DNA of 48,598 nt from Acidobacteriota bacterium (GCA_009861545.1 VXME01000099.1:1-48598), one strand, 5' to 3'; numbered from the stretch's first letter, positions 32,695 through 42,265 are shown. Notes: generated by a model not told the origin, from the sequence alone. Program-made: numbers and translations.

Positions 32695-35046
32695 TCAGTC
32701 GCCCTTCAGGGCGATGACCGGATCCAGGCGCGCAACCCGTCGAGCCGGCACCAGCGTGGCGCAGAGTGCGCCTCCCATCACCAGGAGGGCGACGCCGAAA
32801 AAGGTCAGCGGGTCGTAGGGGCTCACGCCGTAGAGCAGACTGGCGAGCCCGCGACCGGCCGCTGCGGCCGCCCCCAGACCGGCAAGGAGGCCCGCGGTTG
32901 CAATGGCGAGACTCCCGGCCGCGACCAGGCGGACGAGTCGCCCCGGAGAGGCGCCGACGGCGGCGCGAATGGACAGTTCGTGCCGGCGCTCGGTCACGGC
33001 GCGCCCGAGGGCCCCGAACAGCCCGACCATCGACACGGCCAGCGCCAGCGCAGCCACCGTCACGGTGGGCACGAGCTGCAGGCGGCGGCCCGCGATCGAG
33101 TCGGCGACGTGATCTTCCAGCGTGCGCACCTCCGGGAGCGGCAGCGTCGGGTCGAGCCGGGCGATGAGCCGCCGGAGGGTCGGGACGAGGGCCGCGGGAT
33201 CGCCGCTGCTGCGAACCACGAGGTAGGACATCCCCATCGGGCGTTGCGACCAGGGCACGTAGATCGAGGCGTCCCGATCGGCGGCGAGCCCGCGATACTT
33301 CATGTCGCCCACCACCCCGAGCACGGTGGTGTCGCGGGTCAGTCCCATCCGTTCCACGGCCCACCCCATCGATTGGCCGAGCACGCTGTCGTCCCGGAAG
33401 ATGAACCGCGCGGCCGAGTCGCTCAGGATCGCGTTCGGGACCACCGCCCGTTCGTCCTCGACCCGGAAGCGGCGTCCACTCTCGAGCGACGTGCCGAGCG
33501 CTTCGAAGAACCCGGACGTGACGGCGCCCCAGGAGAGGACCATCCGATCGTCGCGCGTGTCGCCGCGCATCCAGAGATTGATCGAGATCGGAGCGTCAGC
33601 CGGGGGCAGCATGCTGCCGACTCCCGCCGCGGTCACCGTGGGCAGCGTCCGCACCTCGCCCAGCAACCGATTCACGAAGTCCACCAGCGCGCGGTCGTCC
33701 GGGAACGGGGTGTCGTCCAACAGCAACCGGGCGGTGACGACCCGGCCGGTATCGTACCCGCCATCCTCGGCCAGCAGCGCACCGACGCTGCGGGTGAACA
33801 GTCCTGCGCCGGCCAGGAGAACGACAGCCAGCGCGATCTGCCCCGCCACCAGGCTCGCCCGCAGATGCCGGGTCGCGGGAGACACGGCCCGGCCGGCGCC
33901 GGCGATCAGCTCGCTGCCCCGGCTGCCGAGCGCCCCCACCGCCGATGCGCCGCCGCAGGCCAGCGCGGCGAGCAACGCCACGATCGAGGCAGCCACCAGG
34001 ATCGGCAGGTCGAGACCGATCTCCGGCAGGCGGGGAAGCACGGTCGTCGCGCGCGCCTTGAACAGCTCGATCCCCGCCGCGGCCAGGGCCAGACCTATAG
34101 TCAGGCCCGCCGCGGCCAGGATCAGGCCCTCGACCACGGCCATCCTCACGAGCTGCATCGTCCCGGCGCCGAGCGCCTGTCGCAGCGCGAACTCCCGCCG
34201 GCGGGCGACCGAACGGCCAATCAGCATCGTGATGACGCTAAAGCAGGCGACGATCAGAACCAGCCCCGCCGCAGCCTGCGCCGCCAGCAGCGCCGGTCGG
34301 CGATCACCCGTCAGCACGTCATCGAGACGGTTCGTCACCGCGCTCCAGTCGTCGCCGCGCAATTCCCGGCTGATGCGGCTTGCTTCCTGCGTGAGCTGGA
34401 CCTGCGTCGTGCCCGATCGAAGCCGAGCGACGAGTTCGAACCGCCCGTCGGATGGGTCCCGTCCCGGTGGCGGAGCGGTCCACACGTCGACGGCGCCGGA
34501 AGGCAACCCCAACGCGTCCGGCATCACCGCCACGATCTCCAACAGCTCGTCTCCGACCGCGAGCGTCTGCCCGACTACGTCGCTCTCGCCGGCGATCTGT
34601 CGGGCCATCCTGCTGCTGACCACCGCGCGGCCATCCCCCGGCGCCAGGCGGGGCGCAGGACCCCGGACCGCCCCGACCCCCAGCACGTCGAAGAAGTTCT
34701 CGCTCACCCATGCCGTCGCCGTGATCCGGGCCGGGCCGTTCCCGCGGACGCTGCGCTCGCGCTGCTGGACCCCGGCCAGATCCGCGCCGCGGAGTCGATC
34801 CGACCAGTCACGATACCAATCGGCTCGTACGCCGCCGCTCCGCTCGCCGCCGTGGGTCAGCTCGATCGTGACGAGACGGTCGGGCTCGGGGTACGGCAGG
34901 GGGCGCCACAACACCGTGTAGGCCACGGCGAAGACCGCGGCGTTGAGCCCGACGCCGAGCGCCAGCGTCCCCACGATGATCGCGGTCAGCCCGGGTTGCC
35001 GGCCGAAGGACCGCAGTGACCGCCGGAGCTGATGAATGGCATCCAT
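32695..35046 (-). CDS. ABC transporter permease of the ADOP (MacB/FtsX-like) family
   Basis: The 783-residue protein has two MacB-PCD/FtsX units in tandem: an N-terminal span (GLTAIIVGTLALGVGLNAAVF), a periplasmic domain, three spans, then a second span, a second periplasmic domain and three final spans ending PARRVARLDPVIAL. This tandem layout with no ATPase next to it defines the acidobacterial duplicated orphan permeases. Relatives move lipids, peptides or toxins or act as mechanotransmitters; no substrate is assigned. ATG 35046 starts directly before the conserved LRRSLRSFGRQPGLT. A 29-residue longer start at 35133 is possible but has no family support. Convergent with the ankyrin gene of module 2. 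Confidence 0.85.
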   Translation of the reverse strand: MDAIHQLRRSLRSFGRQPGLTAIIVGTLALGVGLNAAVFAVAYTVLWRPLPYPEPDRLVTIELTHGGERSGGVRADWYRDWSDRLRGADLAGVQQRERSVRGNGPARITATAWVSENFFDVLGVGAVRGPAPRLAPGDGRAVVSSRMARQIAGESDVVGQTLAVGDELLEIVAVMPDALGLPSGAVDVWTAPPPGRDPSDGRFELVARLRSGTTQVQLTQEASRISRELRGDDWSAVTNRLDDVLTGDRRPALLAAQAAAGLVLIVACFSVITMLIGRSVARRREFALRQALGAGTMQLVRMAVVEGLILAAAGLTIGLALAAAGIELFKARATTVLPRLPEIGLDLPILVAASIVALLAALACGGASAVGALGSRGSELIAGAGRAVSPATRHLRASLVAGQIALAVVLLAGAGLFTRSVGALLAEDGGYDTGRVVTARLLLDDTPFPDDRALVDFVNRLLGEVRTLPTVTAAGVGSMLPPADAPISINLWMRGDTRDDRMVLSWGAVTSGFFEALGTSLESGRRFRVEDERAVVPNAILSDSAARFIFRDDSVLGQSMGWAVERMGLTRDTTVLGVVGDMKYRGLAADRDASIYVPWSQRPMGMSYLVVRSSGDPAALVPTLRRLIARLDPTLPLPEVRTLEDHVADSIAGRRLQLVPTVTVAALALAVSMVGLFGALGRAVTERRHELSIRAAVGASPGRLVRLVAAGSLAIATAGLLAGLGAAAAAGRGLASLLYGVSPYDPLTFFGVALLVMGGALCATLVPARRVARLDPVIALKGD

Positions 35047-35155
35047 CCCGATTGCGGATCTTATGTCGTCGACGTGGTCGGCTCGCACGGAGTGATCGGC
35101 GGTCGCCACGCGAGGCGCGACCGCCGCGAGCACGTCTTCGTACGAACCCCTCGGT

Positions 35156-35725
35156 CTATCCGAGCGCCTCGAGCTCTGCCGTCACCTCCTCCGGCAGCCG
35201 TAGCTCGTTGGTGACCGAGAAGGCGTTGAACTGCCCGGCGAGCGCCCTGGCCAGTTGCCGGTCCATCTCGTTGTCGACGACGCCGGTGAGCGTCACGTGC
35301 CCCCGATTCACCACGATGTGAATCGACGGATTCGCGCTCGTGGCGTAGCTCCAGAAGTTGGGATTCCCGTAGATCGCGCGGGCGACGACGTATCGCAACC
35401 GGTCATCGAACCCCGACACCGGAAGCACGGTGATCTCGTTGCCCACCGTGGTCACCCCGTCGAGCGCTTCGACGCGCTCCTCAATGCTCTTCGCCTTGTG
35501 CCCCGCGGTGACGTGGCCGCTGAGCACGACGTGTCCCTCGCCGGCGATTTCCACGTCGATGTTGTCGAACACCGTGAAGAACGAGTACCGGAGCACCTGT
35601 TCCTGCACTCGCTGGAACAGATCGTACTTCGGCCCGTCGGCGGCCGCCGGCGACACCGACAGGGCCGCGATGGCGAGCGCCATCAGCGGCAGAGCGATTC
35701 GGTGTGTATTCGACAGAGTGTGCAT
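35156..35725 (-). CDS. Periplasmic BON-domain protein
   Basis: The 189-residue protein has a Sec signal (IALPLMALAIAALSVSPAAADG) and two BON domains (about residues 40-110 and 115-180): each has a helix followed by GHVVLSGHVTAGHKAKSIEERV or GHVTLTGVVDNEMDRQLARA. BON domains bind membranes or small ligands and stabilise the envelope, as in OsmY. Chosen start: ATG 35725, directly before the signal peptide. It is upstream of the ADOP permease on the same strand with 109 bases between, possibly co-transcribed. No lipobox. Confidence 0.85.
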   Translation of the reverse strand: MHTLSNTHRIALPLMALAIAALSVSPAAADGPKYDLFQRVQEQVLRYSFFTVFDNIDVEIAGEGHVVLSGHVTAGHKAKSIEERVEALDGVTTVGNEITVLPVSGFDDRLRYVVARAIYGNPNFWSYATSANPSIHIVVNRGHVTLTGVVDNEMDRQLARALAGQFNAFSVTNELRLPEEVTAELEALG

Positions 35726-36071
35726 CGTGAGTATCCTCTCCGCGCGTGCGTGTCTCACCGGACTCGATGGCCGCGCGCGCTACCGCACTTGAGAGCAAGA
35801 CACGTGCCAAGTGAATCGCGGCCGGAAGCAAGCGCTGTTCCCCGGCGGGGTGTGCGCGATCTGGTTCCGCGAGCGGCACGAATCGTCCCCGAAAGAGGAC
35901 AGGCTGGAAGGCGCGCTGCCCCGCCTCTGCGAGACTGACGCGCTAGGAAAGCGAGGAGTGGCGGCGCGCCGCGGGATTCACTCGCCGCTTCGGAGCACCT
36001 CCGCCAAGTCGGTCGACGCCGCCCGTCGGGCGGGAATCCAGCACGCCGGCCCGGCCAGGATCGATTCGCGA
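35726..36071. other. 346-bp gap without a gene
   Basis: No convincing coding frame. It should hold the BON-gene promoter and the 3' end of the module 3 HXXSHH transcript. A compact palindrome CCGCCCG-T-CGGGCGG (36019-36033) lies ~40 bases after the HXXSHH stop; it lacks a T-tract and is only a weak terminator candidate. Confidence 0.4.
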
Positions 36072-37412
36072 TCAGAGGCCGGTCAGCCGCCCCGTGCTGT
36101 CGCCGAGGCGCTCGGGCCGTACCCCGGCCATGTCGAGCATGCTCAGCAGCAGGTTCGTCATGGGTGTCTCGGGCTTGGCGCGCAGGTGTCGACCGCCCTT
36201 GAACCTGCCGGCCGCACCGCCGGCCAGCACGATCGGCAGCGGCGAGTGGTTGTGCAGGTTGCCGTCGCTCATGCCGCTCCCGTAGAGGAGCAGCGTGTGG
36301 TCGAGCAGCGTGCCGTCGCCGTCCGGCGTCGCCTGCAGCTTCTCCAGGTACGACGCGAAGGTCGCGACGTGGTGCGCGTTGACCTTGCCCAGCCTGGCGA
36401 GCTTCCCCTCGTCGTTCTGGTGGTGCGACAGGGCGTGGTGCGGATCGTTGATGCCGATGGCCGGAAAGGTCCGGTAGCTGGCCTCGCGGCCGAAGGCGAA
36501 GGTGGTCACGCGCGTGAGATCGGCCTGGTAGGCCAGCACCTGCAGGTCGATCATCAGTCCGGCGTGCGTCTCGAAGTCCTCCGGCACGCCAATGGGCCGG
36601 TCCGGGACCGGAAACTCCGTCGTACGGTTGTACTGCTCGGTCTTGCGAATGCGCCGCTCGGTCTCGCGAATGGCTTCGAGGTACTCGTCCACCCGCCGCT
36701 TGTCCTGCGCGCCCAGATCCGTGTGCAGCCGGCCGATCTCCTGCGTGACCGAGTCGAGCAGGCTGCGATCCATCTCCATCTCGCGCAGCCGGTCGGCCGT
36801 GCTGTCGCCGTCGCCGAACAGGCGCTCGAACACCGCGCGCGGATTGCGCTCCATCGGGTTGGGCGTGGTCGGCGTGCGCCACGAGATGGTGTTCATGTAG
36901 GCGCAACTGTAGCCGGCGTCGCAGTGGCCGACGATGTCGGCGGCATCGAGGGCGAGCTCGAGCGACGCGAGCGGCGTCACCGTCCCGATCTCCCGCGCCG
37001 CGATCTGGTCGGCGGTGGTGCCCACCTCGACGTCGGCTCCCTCGGTCCGCTTGGCGTGCACGCCGCTCAGCCACCCTGCGCTCGCCCGGGAGTGGTCTCC
37101 CCCGCCGTCGCCGAGCGACTCGAGCTGGCGATGGGCCAGATCGGTCACCACGACGACCTGCTCGCGGAACGGCGCGAGCGGCTGGAGAGAGGGCGACCAC
37201 TCGAAGTCACGGCCCGTGCCCTTCGGAGTCCACGCCGCGTGGTAGGCGCCGTTCGGGATGTAGATGAAGGCGAGCCGGCGCGCGGGGTGCGCGGGCGTGC
37301 GGGTCATGGCCGTCAGCGCCGGCACCATGGCGTCGAGCAACGGGAGAGCGACCGCTGCTCCCATGCCCCGGAGCACCGTCCGGCGAGGCAAGGCCTTCTT
37401 CGTGATGATCAT
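36072..37412 (-). CDS. HXXSHH (DUF1552) protein with Tat signal, module copy 3
   Basis: The 446-residue protein has the twin-arginine start LPRRTVLRGMGAAVALPLLD, HALSHH at residues 326-331 after IGINDP, and DHTLLLYGSGMSDGN. The ATG at 37412 overlaps the PSCyt stop as ATGA, as in copy 1. It is closest to copy 1, sharing GDGGGDHSRASAGWLSGVHAK-like and GDSTGRL segments. Unlike copies 1 and 4 there is no ankyrin gene downstream; that gene is placed divergently beyond the PSCyt gene. Function as for the family: unknown, presumed periplasmic enzyme or substrate-handling partner of the cytochrome. Confidence 0.9.
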   Translation of the reverse strand: MIITKKALPRRTVLRGMGAAVALPLLDAMVPALTAMTRTPAHPARRLAFIYIPNGAYHAAWTPKGTGRDFEWSPSLQPLAPFREQVVVVTDLAHRQLESLGDGGGDHSRASAGWLSGVHAKRTEGADVEVGTTADQIAAREIGTVTPLASLELALDAADIVGHCDAGYSCAYMNTISWRTPTTPNPMERNPRAVFERLFGDGDSTADRLREMEMDRSLLDSVTQEIGRLHTDLGAQDKRRVDEYLEAIRETERRIRKTEQYNRTTEFPVPDRPIGVPEDFETHAGLMIDLQVLAYQADLTRVTTFAFGREASYRTFPAIGINDPHHALSHHQNDEGKLARLGKVNAHHVATFASYLEKLQATPDGDGTLLDHTLLLYGSGMSDGNLHNHSPLPIVLAGGAAGRFKGGRHLRAKPETPMTNLLLSMLDMAGVRPERLGDSTGRLTGL

Positions 37413-40075
37413 GGCTGTACTCTCCGCATCCGAAACGGCTTGCTGTCGACGACGCCGCGAATCAGCGACGAGAAGCGGTAGGCGTCGCCGGCGGCGTCGC
37501 GGACGATCCGCCGTACCACGGGCGCATCCGTCAGCTCCACCCCCCGGCCGACGGCGTAGGTCAGCAGCTTCTCGGCCAGCGTCGTTACGAACTCCTCCGC
37601 GCGGCTCTCCAGCACGGTCCGCAGCCCCTGGGGCCCGTCGAACCGGGTGCCGTCCGGCAGCACCCCGGAGGCATCCACCGGTTCGTCCGACTCGCTTCGT
37701 TCCCGCCAGCGGCCGACCGCGTCGAAGTTCTCCAGCGCCAGCCCCAGCGGGTCCATCTGCGCGTGACAGACCGCGCAGCTCGGATTCTTGCGGTGCTGTT
37801 CCATCCGCTCCCGCATCGACCGCACCCGGCCGTCGGCGGTCTCCTCTTCGAGTTCCGGGATATCCGGTGGTGGCGGCGGAGGAGGCGCGCCGATGATGTT
37901 CTCCAGGATCCACTTGCCGCGGGTCACCGGTGACGTCCGGTTCGCGTAGGAGGTCGCCGTCAGCAGGCTGGCATGTCCCAGCACGCCCGACCGGTTCCGA
38001 TCCGTCAACGTCACGGGGCGGAAGTGGCTGCCGTAGACTCGCGGAATCCCATAGTGCCGGGCCAGCCGTTCGTTGAGGAACGTCGTGCGCGACGTCAGGA
38101 ACTCCAGCGCGCTGCGGTCCTCGCGGATCACCCGGTCGAAGAACAACTCCGTCTCCCGCTGCATCGCCTGCCGCAGGTTCTCGTCGAAATCCGGAAACTG
38201 GATGGGATCCGGCGCCGTGCCGGCCAGGTTGCGCAGGTACAGCCATTGCCCCCCGAAGTTGTCCACGAGCGCCTTCGAGCGCGGGTCCCGCAGCATCCGG
38301 CGCACCTGCCCGTGGAGCACGCCGGGATCGCCGAGCCGCCCGGCCTCGGCCACGTCGAGCAACTCGTCGTCGGGAATGCTGCTCCACAGGAAGAACGACA
38401 GGCGCGACGCCAGCTCCAGGTCGCGCAGCGGCCTCGCCGTGCCGGCGCTGTCTGTCGGGGCGTCGCGCTCGATGCGGAACAGGAACTCCGGGCTCACGAG
38501 AACGCGCTGCAGCGCCCGCCCGATGCCGTCCTCGAAAGTGCCTTCCCGGCGCCCTGCCGCGTAGAACCCGAGCAATACCTGAAGGTCCGCCGCGGTCACC
38601 GGCCGGCGATAGGCGCGACGAGCGACCTGCGCCATGATTCGCCGCGCGCACGCCGTTTCCTCTTCCGCATGATCCGGACGGCAGACGAACAGCCGGCGCC
38701 GGCTCGGCGTGTCCCCCGGTCCTGTCGCGCCGTACGGTCCGCCGATGGCCACGCTCCGCACGTGCGGCGGGCCCGACGTGTCGGCCGGATCGATGTTGCT
38801 GCGCAGCAGCGGCTGGCGAATCGTGGCCACTTGCGCCGAGGTCTTCCTGAGGAACGCCACGGCGAGCGTGCGGGTTCCGGCCTGGACCGGCAGCCGCACC
38901 TCCAGTGCCGCATCCGCGTTCATCGAGTACGCCAGCGCCGCTTCCCGCGCGGCTCGCCGCGCCGCCTCCCGCGCCTCCTCGTCGGCGTCGTCATCCACCT
39001 CGAACGCGTCCGCCCGCGGCTGGGCGCCGCCGATGGTGAAGAGCCGCACACGCTCGCCGTCCAGGCTGACCTCGAGTTGGTGCGGCTCTCCCAATCCCCG
39101 AATCGTGTCTATGACCGTTCGCAGCAGGCGCACGCGGACGACGTACTCGCCGTCGAGCGGAAACCGGTGCCGCACGGCGATGCCGCCCCGCGTGCCGAGC
39201 GGCAGACCGTCGAGATGGTCGTTCTGGGTCAGCACCGTCGGCACGAGGTAGGTTGAAATGGCCGGACTGATCGCTGCGCTGCCGACGGCCAACCGGCTGA
39301 TGCGCCGGGCCGCGCCGAGGTAGCGCTCGAGCAGCAGCGGCGATACGCCCAGCGCATCGGCGATGTTGTCGAACCCGTAGCTCGCATCGTCCGGCGGCAG
39401 CAGGGACGCGACGTCGACGTCCAGGGCCAGCAGATCCCGTATGACGCTGGCGTACTCGGCGCGGTTGAGCCGATGGAAGACGGCAGTCCGCGGCAGATCG
39501 GCCCGCGCCGCCCAGGCGGCATCGAGATCGGCCTCGAGGCGCGCGAGAAACGCGTGGCGCATCTCCGCGTCCGGGCGCGGACGGCCGGCGGGCGGCATGG
39601 CCCCCGCACGGAGCTTGCGGACGACCCTTTCCCAGATCTCCGGGTCGCGGCCGACGTTCGACAAGTCGAGCGTGTCGAGGGTCAGCCCGACCGCGCGGAG
39701 CTGCGCGGCGAGCGGCGACGCCGCGCCGCCACGGCCCTGCACGACCCGCTCGTTGTGGCAGGCCACACAGTAGCGGTCGAGGAGCTCGCGCGACGGAGCG
39801 GCATCGCCGCCGGATGCCCCATCCTCCTGCTGCGCGAGGACTGCCTCCTGCCGCGGGCCGCCGACGGCATGGAAATTCGACGCGGACGCCAGAAGGAACA
39901 CCAGACAGCAGGCGCCCAGGACGCCCGGGCAGATCGCCCGAGGGCAGCGCCGTTCTTCCGGAAGAGCCGCCCCTCCGGCCGGGTGTTTGCGCCCGAGCAG
40001 TCTCCTGCGGAGCAGACTCCCGGCGCTCCGGAACAGTCGCCGCAATCCGTTTGGCCCGGCCAAGTTGCCGTGCAT
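37409..40075 (-). CDS. PSCyt/PSD di-heme cytochrome-domain protein with insertions, module copy 3
   Basis: At 888 residues it is the longest of the four. A basic N-terminus of about 55 residues precedes a hydrophobic span (GVLGACCLVFLLASASNF), so it may stay membrane-anchored. Heme motif CVACH is at 103-107, followed by a ~17-residue insert (VQGRGGAASPLAAQL) absent in the others. An Ala/Glu/Arg-rich helical insert (EEAREAARRAAREAA) interrupts the middle beta region. DUF1587, DUF1595, DUF1592, DUF1588 (second motif CAVCH near residue 767, after a run of seven prolines) and DUF1585 blocks are all present. ATG 40075 is the first reasonable start after the upstream palindrome, but no good ribosome-binding site precedes it, so the N-terminus is uncertain. 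Confidence 0.85.
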   Translation of the reverse strand: MHGNLAGPNGLRRLFRSAGSLLRRRLLGRKHPAGGAALPEERRCPRAICPGVLGACCLVFLLASASNFHAVGGPRQEAVLAQQEDGASGGDAAPSRELLDRYCVACHNERVVQGRGGAASPLAAQLRAVGLTLDTLDLSNVGRDPEIWERVVRKLRAGAMPPAGRPRPDAEMRHAFLARLEADLDAAWAARADLPRTAVFHRLNRAEYASVIRDLLALDVDVASLLPPDDASYGFDNIADALGVSPLLLERYLGAARRISRLAVGSAAISPAISTYLVPTVLTQNDHLDGLPLGTRGGIAVRHRFPLDGEYVVRVRLLRTVIDTIRGLGEPHQLEVSLDGERVRLFTIGGAQPRADAFEVDDDADEEAREAARRAAREAALAYSMNADAALEVRLPVQAGTRTLAVAFLRKTSAQVATIRQPLLRSNIDPADTSGPPHVRSVAIGGPYGATGPGDTPSRRRLFVCRPDHAEEETACARRIMAQVARRAYRRPVTAADLQVLLGFYAAGRREGTFEDGIGRALQRVLVSPEFLFRIERDAPTDSAGTARPLRDLELASRLSFFLWSSIPDDELLDVAEAGRLGDPGVLHGQVRRMLRDPRSKALVDNFGGQWLYLRNLAGTAPDPIQFPDFDENLRQAMQRETELFFDRVIREDRSALEFLTSRTTFLNERLARHYGIPRVYGSHFRPVTLTDRNRSGVLGHASLLTATSYANRTSPVTRGKWILENIIGAPPPPPPPDIPELEEETADGRVRSMRERMEQHRKNPSCAVCHAQMDPLGLALENFDAVGRWRERSESDEPVDASGVLPDGTRFDGPQGLRTVLESRAEEFVTTLAEKLLTYAVGRGVELTDAPVVRRIVRDAAGDAYRFSSLIRGVVDSKPFRMRRVQP

Positions 40076-40153
40076 CACCTGCTGCAAGACGCCGCGAGAC
40101 TCCCGACGCCGTCGACCCGAATCAAGCTGTGGAAGCGAGTTCCCGTAGTCTAT

Positions 40154-40201
40154 GGGTCTGCGCCGTAGAACGCAACGGAACGAGTTCCACGGTGCAGACC
40201 C
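40154..40201. repeat. Long imperfect palindrome in the divergent promoter region of module 3
   Basis: GGGTCTGCGCCGTAGAAC (40154-40171) and GTTCCACGGTGCAGACCC (40184-40201) pair over 18 positions with two non-Watson-Crick pairs around a 12-base loop. Seventeen bases of the left arm (GTCTGCGCCGTAGAACG) recur inverted in the hairpin at 42903-42939, so this is a dispersed element rather than a single operator. Confidence 0.6.
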
Positions 40202-40249
40202 GTGGGGCGGTGGACCCGAACACGGAGCCTTGCGACGGGTTGGCGGCGC

Positions 40250-40255
40250 TATACT
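40250..40255 (+). promoter_or_regulatory. Candidate -10 box for ankyrin gene of module 3
   Basis: TATACT lies 55 bases before the ATG at 40311, within CTATACTGCG, the same ten bases as the -10 region of module 4 (minus strand, 48406-48415). The best -35 (TTGCGA) is only 14 bases away, so an unusual spacing or an activator would be needed. Confidence 0.35.
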
Positions 40256-40310
40256 GCGGCTGATCGTTTCCGCCACCGCCGTCCGCTCATTCTTATCGGA
40301 GGGCATCGAC

Positions 40311-41798
40311 ATGCGCGTCACCTGCCTGTACGGGTTGTTGATTCTCCTGCTTTCGTCAGCCGGTCCCGCGGTTGCAGCCGCCGCCGAGCGACTCGTCGAC
40401 GCGGTACGGAACGGCGATTCCGCCGCCGTCCGGGCGCTGGTGGAAGCAGGTGCAAACGTCGACGTGGCCGAGCCCGACGGCACGACCGCCCTGCACTGGG
40501 CGGTGCGGCAGGACCGGTCCGGGATCGCCAAGCTGCTGCTGCGGGCCGGGGCCGACGCCAACGCGGCGAACCGTTACGGCATCACTCCGCTATCGCTGGC
40601 CGGCACGAACGGAAACGCCGAGACCGTCGCGCTCCTGCTCGACGCCGGCGCGGATCCGAACCTCGCCGCCCCGGAGGGCGAGACCCCGCTGATGACCGCG
40701 GCACGCACCGGGAACCCGGAGGTGCTCCGCCTGCTGCTGGCTGGTGGCGCCGGCGTCAACGGGGCCGAAGCCTGGCGCGGACAGACCGCGCTGATGTGGG
40801 CGGCGGCGGAAGGCAACGCCGAGGCCGCGGGGGTGCTGGTCGAGGCGGGAGCCGACGTGGCCGCGCGCTCCTCCCGAGGATTGACGGCACTGTTGTTCGC
40901 GGCGCGTAGCGGCGACCTGCATACTGTCCAGGCGCTGCTGGCGGGCGGCGCGAGCATCGACGAGACGGCCATGGACGCCATCCCGGCGCGGCGCCGTGAG
41001 GAGCACGCCGACGAAAACGTGCCGCCGCGCCTCGGCTCGAGCGTCCTGGCCACGGCCATCGAGAACGCGCACTACGACCTGGCGGCCTGGTTGGTTTCGG
41101 AGGGTGCCGACCTGAACGCGGACGGCCCGCGCGGAACCGCGCTGCACGGCCTGGTGCGGACGCGCAACTGCGAGCGGACCGCCCTCCCCTGCCCGGTGCG
41201 CTCCGGCCCGCTGGACAGCGTTGCGCTGGCCGAGCTGCTGCTTGCCCGCGGCGCCGATGTCAACGCGCGGATGAGCGCCGATCCACCGAAGAACGGGACC
41301 TACGACTACACCTACATGAGTCACGTCGGGGCGACACCGCTGTTCCTCGCGGTGAAGGCCTCGGACACCACGATGACCCGCCTCCTGCTCGATCATGGCG
41401 CCGACCCGGCGATCGGGAACGACGAGAACACGACGCCGCTGCTCGTGGCGGCCGGTATCGGCTACATCGAAGGCCAGATCATCGCGTCGGAGGAAAAGGC
41501 GTTCGAAGCGGTCCGCATGCTGGTCGAGCGGGGCGAGGACGTCAACACGACCAACGACAAGAACGAGACGGCGCTCCACGGCGCCGCCTACCGGGGTGCG
41601 AACTCCATCGCGATGTACCTGATCGACCACGGCGCCCGGCTGGATATCGAGGACGATCTGGGGCGCATGCCGGTCACGATCGCCGACGGCGTCGTCGCGG
41701 GCCCCTATTTCCGGGCGCACGACGAGACAGCGGCGCTGTTGCGCAAGTTGATGGGTCCGAGCGCCCCGCCGAGGCCGACCTCGCAGGGCGCCCGGTAG
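40311..41798 (+). CDS. Exported ankyrin-repeat protein, module copy 3
   Basis: The 495-residue protein has a Sec signal (LYGLLILLLSSAGPAVAA) and about eleven ankyrin units. It shares with copies 1 and 4 the WRGQTALMWAAAEGNA unit, the SHVGATPLFLAVKASDTTMT unit and the TTPLLVAAGIGYIEG block followed by EAVRMLVERGEDVNTTND and ALHGAAYRG. GGAGGG (40298-40303) is seven bases upstream of the ATG. It faces away from the PSCyt/HXXSHH pair. A single short insertion with an RNCERTALPCPV cysteine pair interrupts the array. Role inferred: periplasmic partner of the cognate proteins. Confidence 0.85.
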   Translation: MRVTCLYGLLILLLSSAGPAVAAAAERLVDAVRNGDSAAVRALVEAGANVDVAEPDGTTALHWAVRQDRSGIAKLLLRAGADANAANRYGITPLSLAGTNGNAETVALLLDAGADPNLAAPEGETPLMTAARTGNPEVLRLLLAGGAGVNGAEAWRGQTALMWAAAEGNAEAAGVLVEAGADVAARSSRGLTALLFAARSGDLHTVQALLAGGASIDETAMDAIPARRREEHADENVPPRLGSSVLATAIENAHYDLAAWLVSEGADLNADGPRGTALHGLVRTRNCERTALPCPVRSGPLDSVALAELLLARGADVNARMSADPPKNGTYDYTYMSHVGATPLFLAVKASDTTMTRLLLDHGADPAIGNDENTTPLLVAAGIGYIEGQIIASEEKAFEAVRMLVERGEDVNTTNDKNETALHGAAYRGANSIAMYLIDHGARLDIEDDLGRMPVTIADGVVAGPYFRAHDETAALLRKLMGPSAPPRPTSQGAR

Positions 41799-41940
41799 CA
41801 GCGCCGCCCCGATCCTCCTGGAGTGTGGGCATCAAGGCTTCCGATCTGCTGTCTGTAACTCGTACAGCCCGTCGATTCGCACCGTCAAGTTGTCGATGCG
41901 CTTGTTCAGACTCACGAATAGCCAGGCGTGGGCGGCCGAC

Positions 41941-42265
41941 TCACTCGAATGTCTCCGGATCGATCTCATCGTGCATTCCGGCGACCATGACTCTTGCGAA
42001 GTCGGACAGGTCGTCCAGATGGTCTCGAATCACTGCCTTGATGATGTCGAGGTCCAAATCCTGATACTGATGGACGACGACGTTGCGCAGGCCGACCATC
42101 GCCTTCATGTTCGCCGCCATCTGCACCGGGATTACTCCCGCCCGCGCGAGCAGATCGAAACTCTCCCCGCTGGTCCGAGGCCAGCCGAGCCTCCTCAGGT
42201 TTACGACGCACGCGCAGCAGACAGCGATCGAGGCTCTGCTGCTTCCCGATCAGGACATCGCTCAC
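41941..42265 (-). pseudogene. hepT: Broken hepT HEPN-domain toxin (internal deletion plus frameshift)
   Basis: A GTG at 42265 overlapping the mntA stop (GTGA) opens a typical HepT N-terminus (SDVLIGKQQSLDRCLLRVRR). After about 30 codons the frame leaves the family; the expected C-terminal half is found in another frame: ESFDLLARAGVIP, then NMKAMVGLRNVVVHQY, which contains the R-x4-H-x-Y RNase motif of HEPN toxins, and a normal end at 41941. About 40 residues between the halves (the DYTRQDAIVLNLQRA-type helix of relatives) are missing. The junction is near 42160-42195. The gene therefore cannot make an intact toxin unless a fragment from an internal ATG (42126, 61 residues) is active. Confidence 0.75.

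Noticed and set aside
41799-41940. Small coiled-coil frame on the minus strand (LNKRIDNLTVRIDGLYEL)
   Set aside because: No start codon with a ribosome-binding site was found and it is only ~24 codons; at most a gene remnant after hepT.
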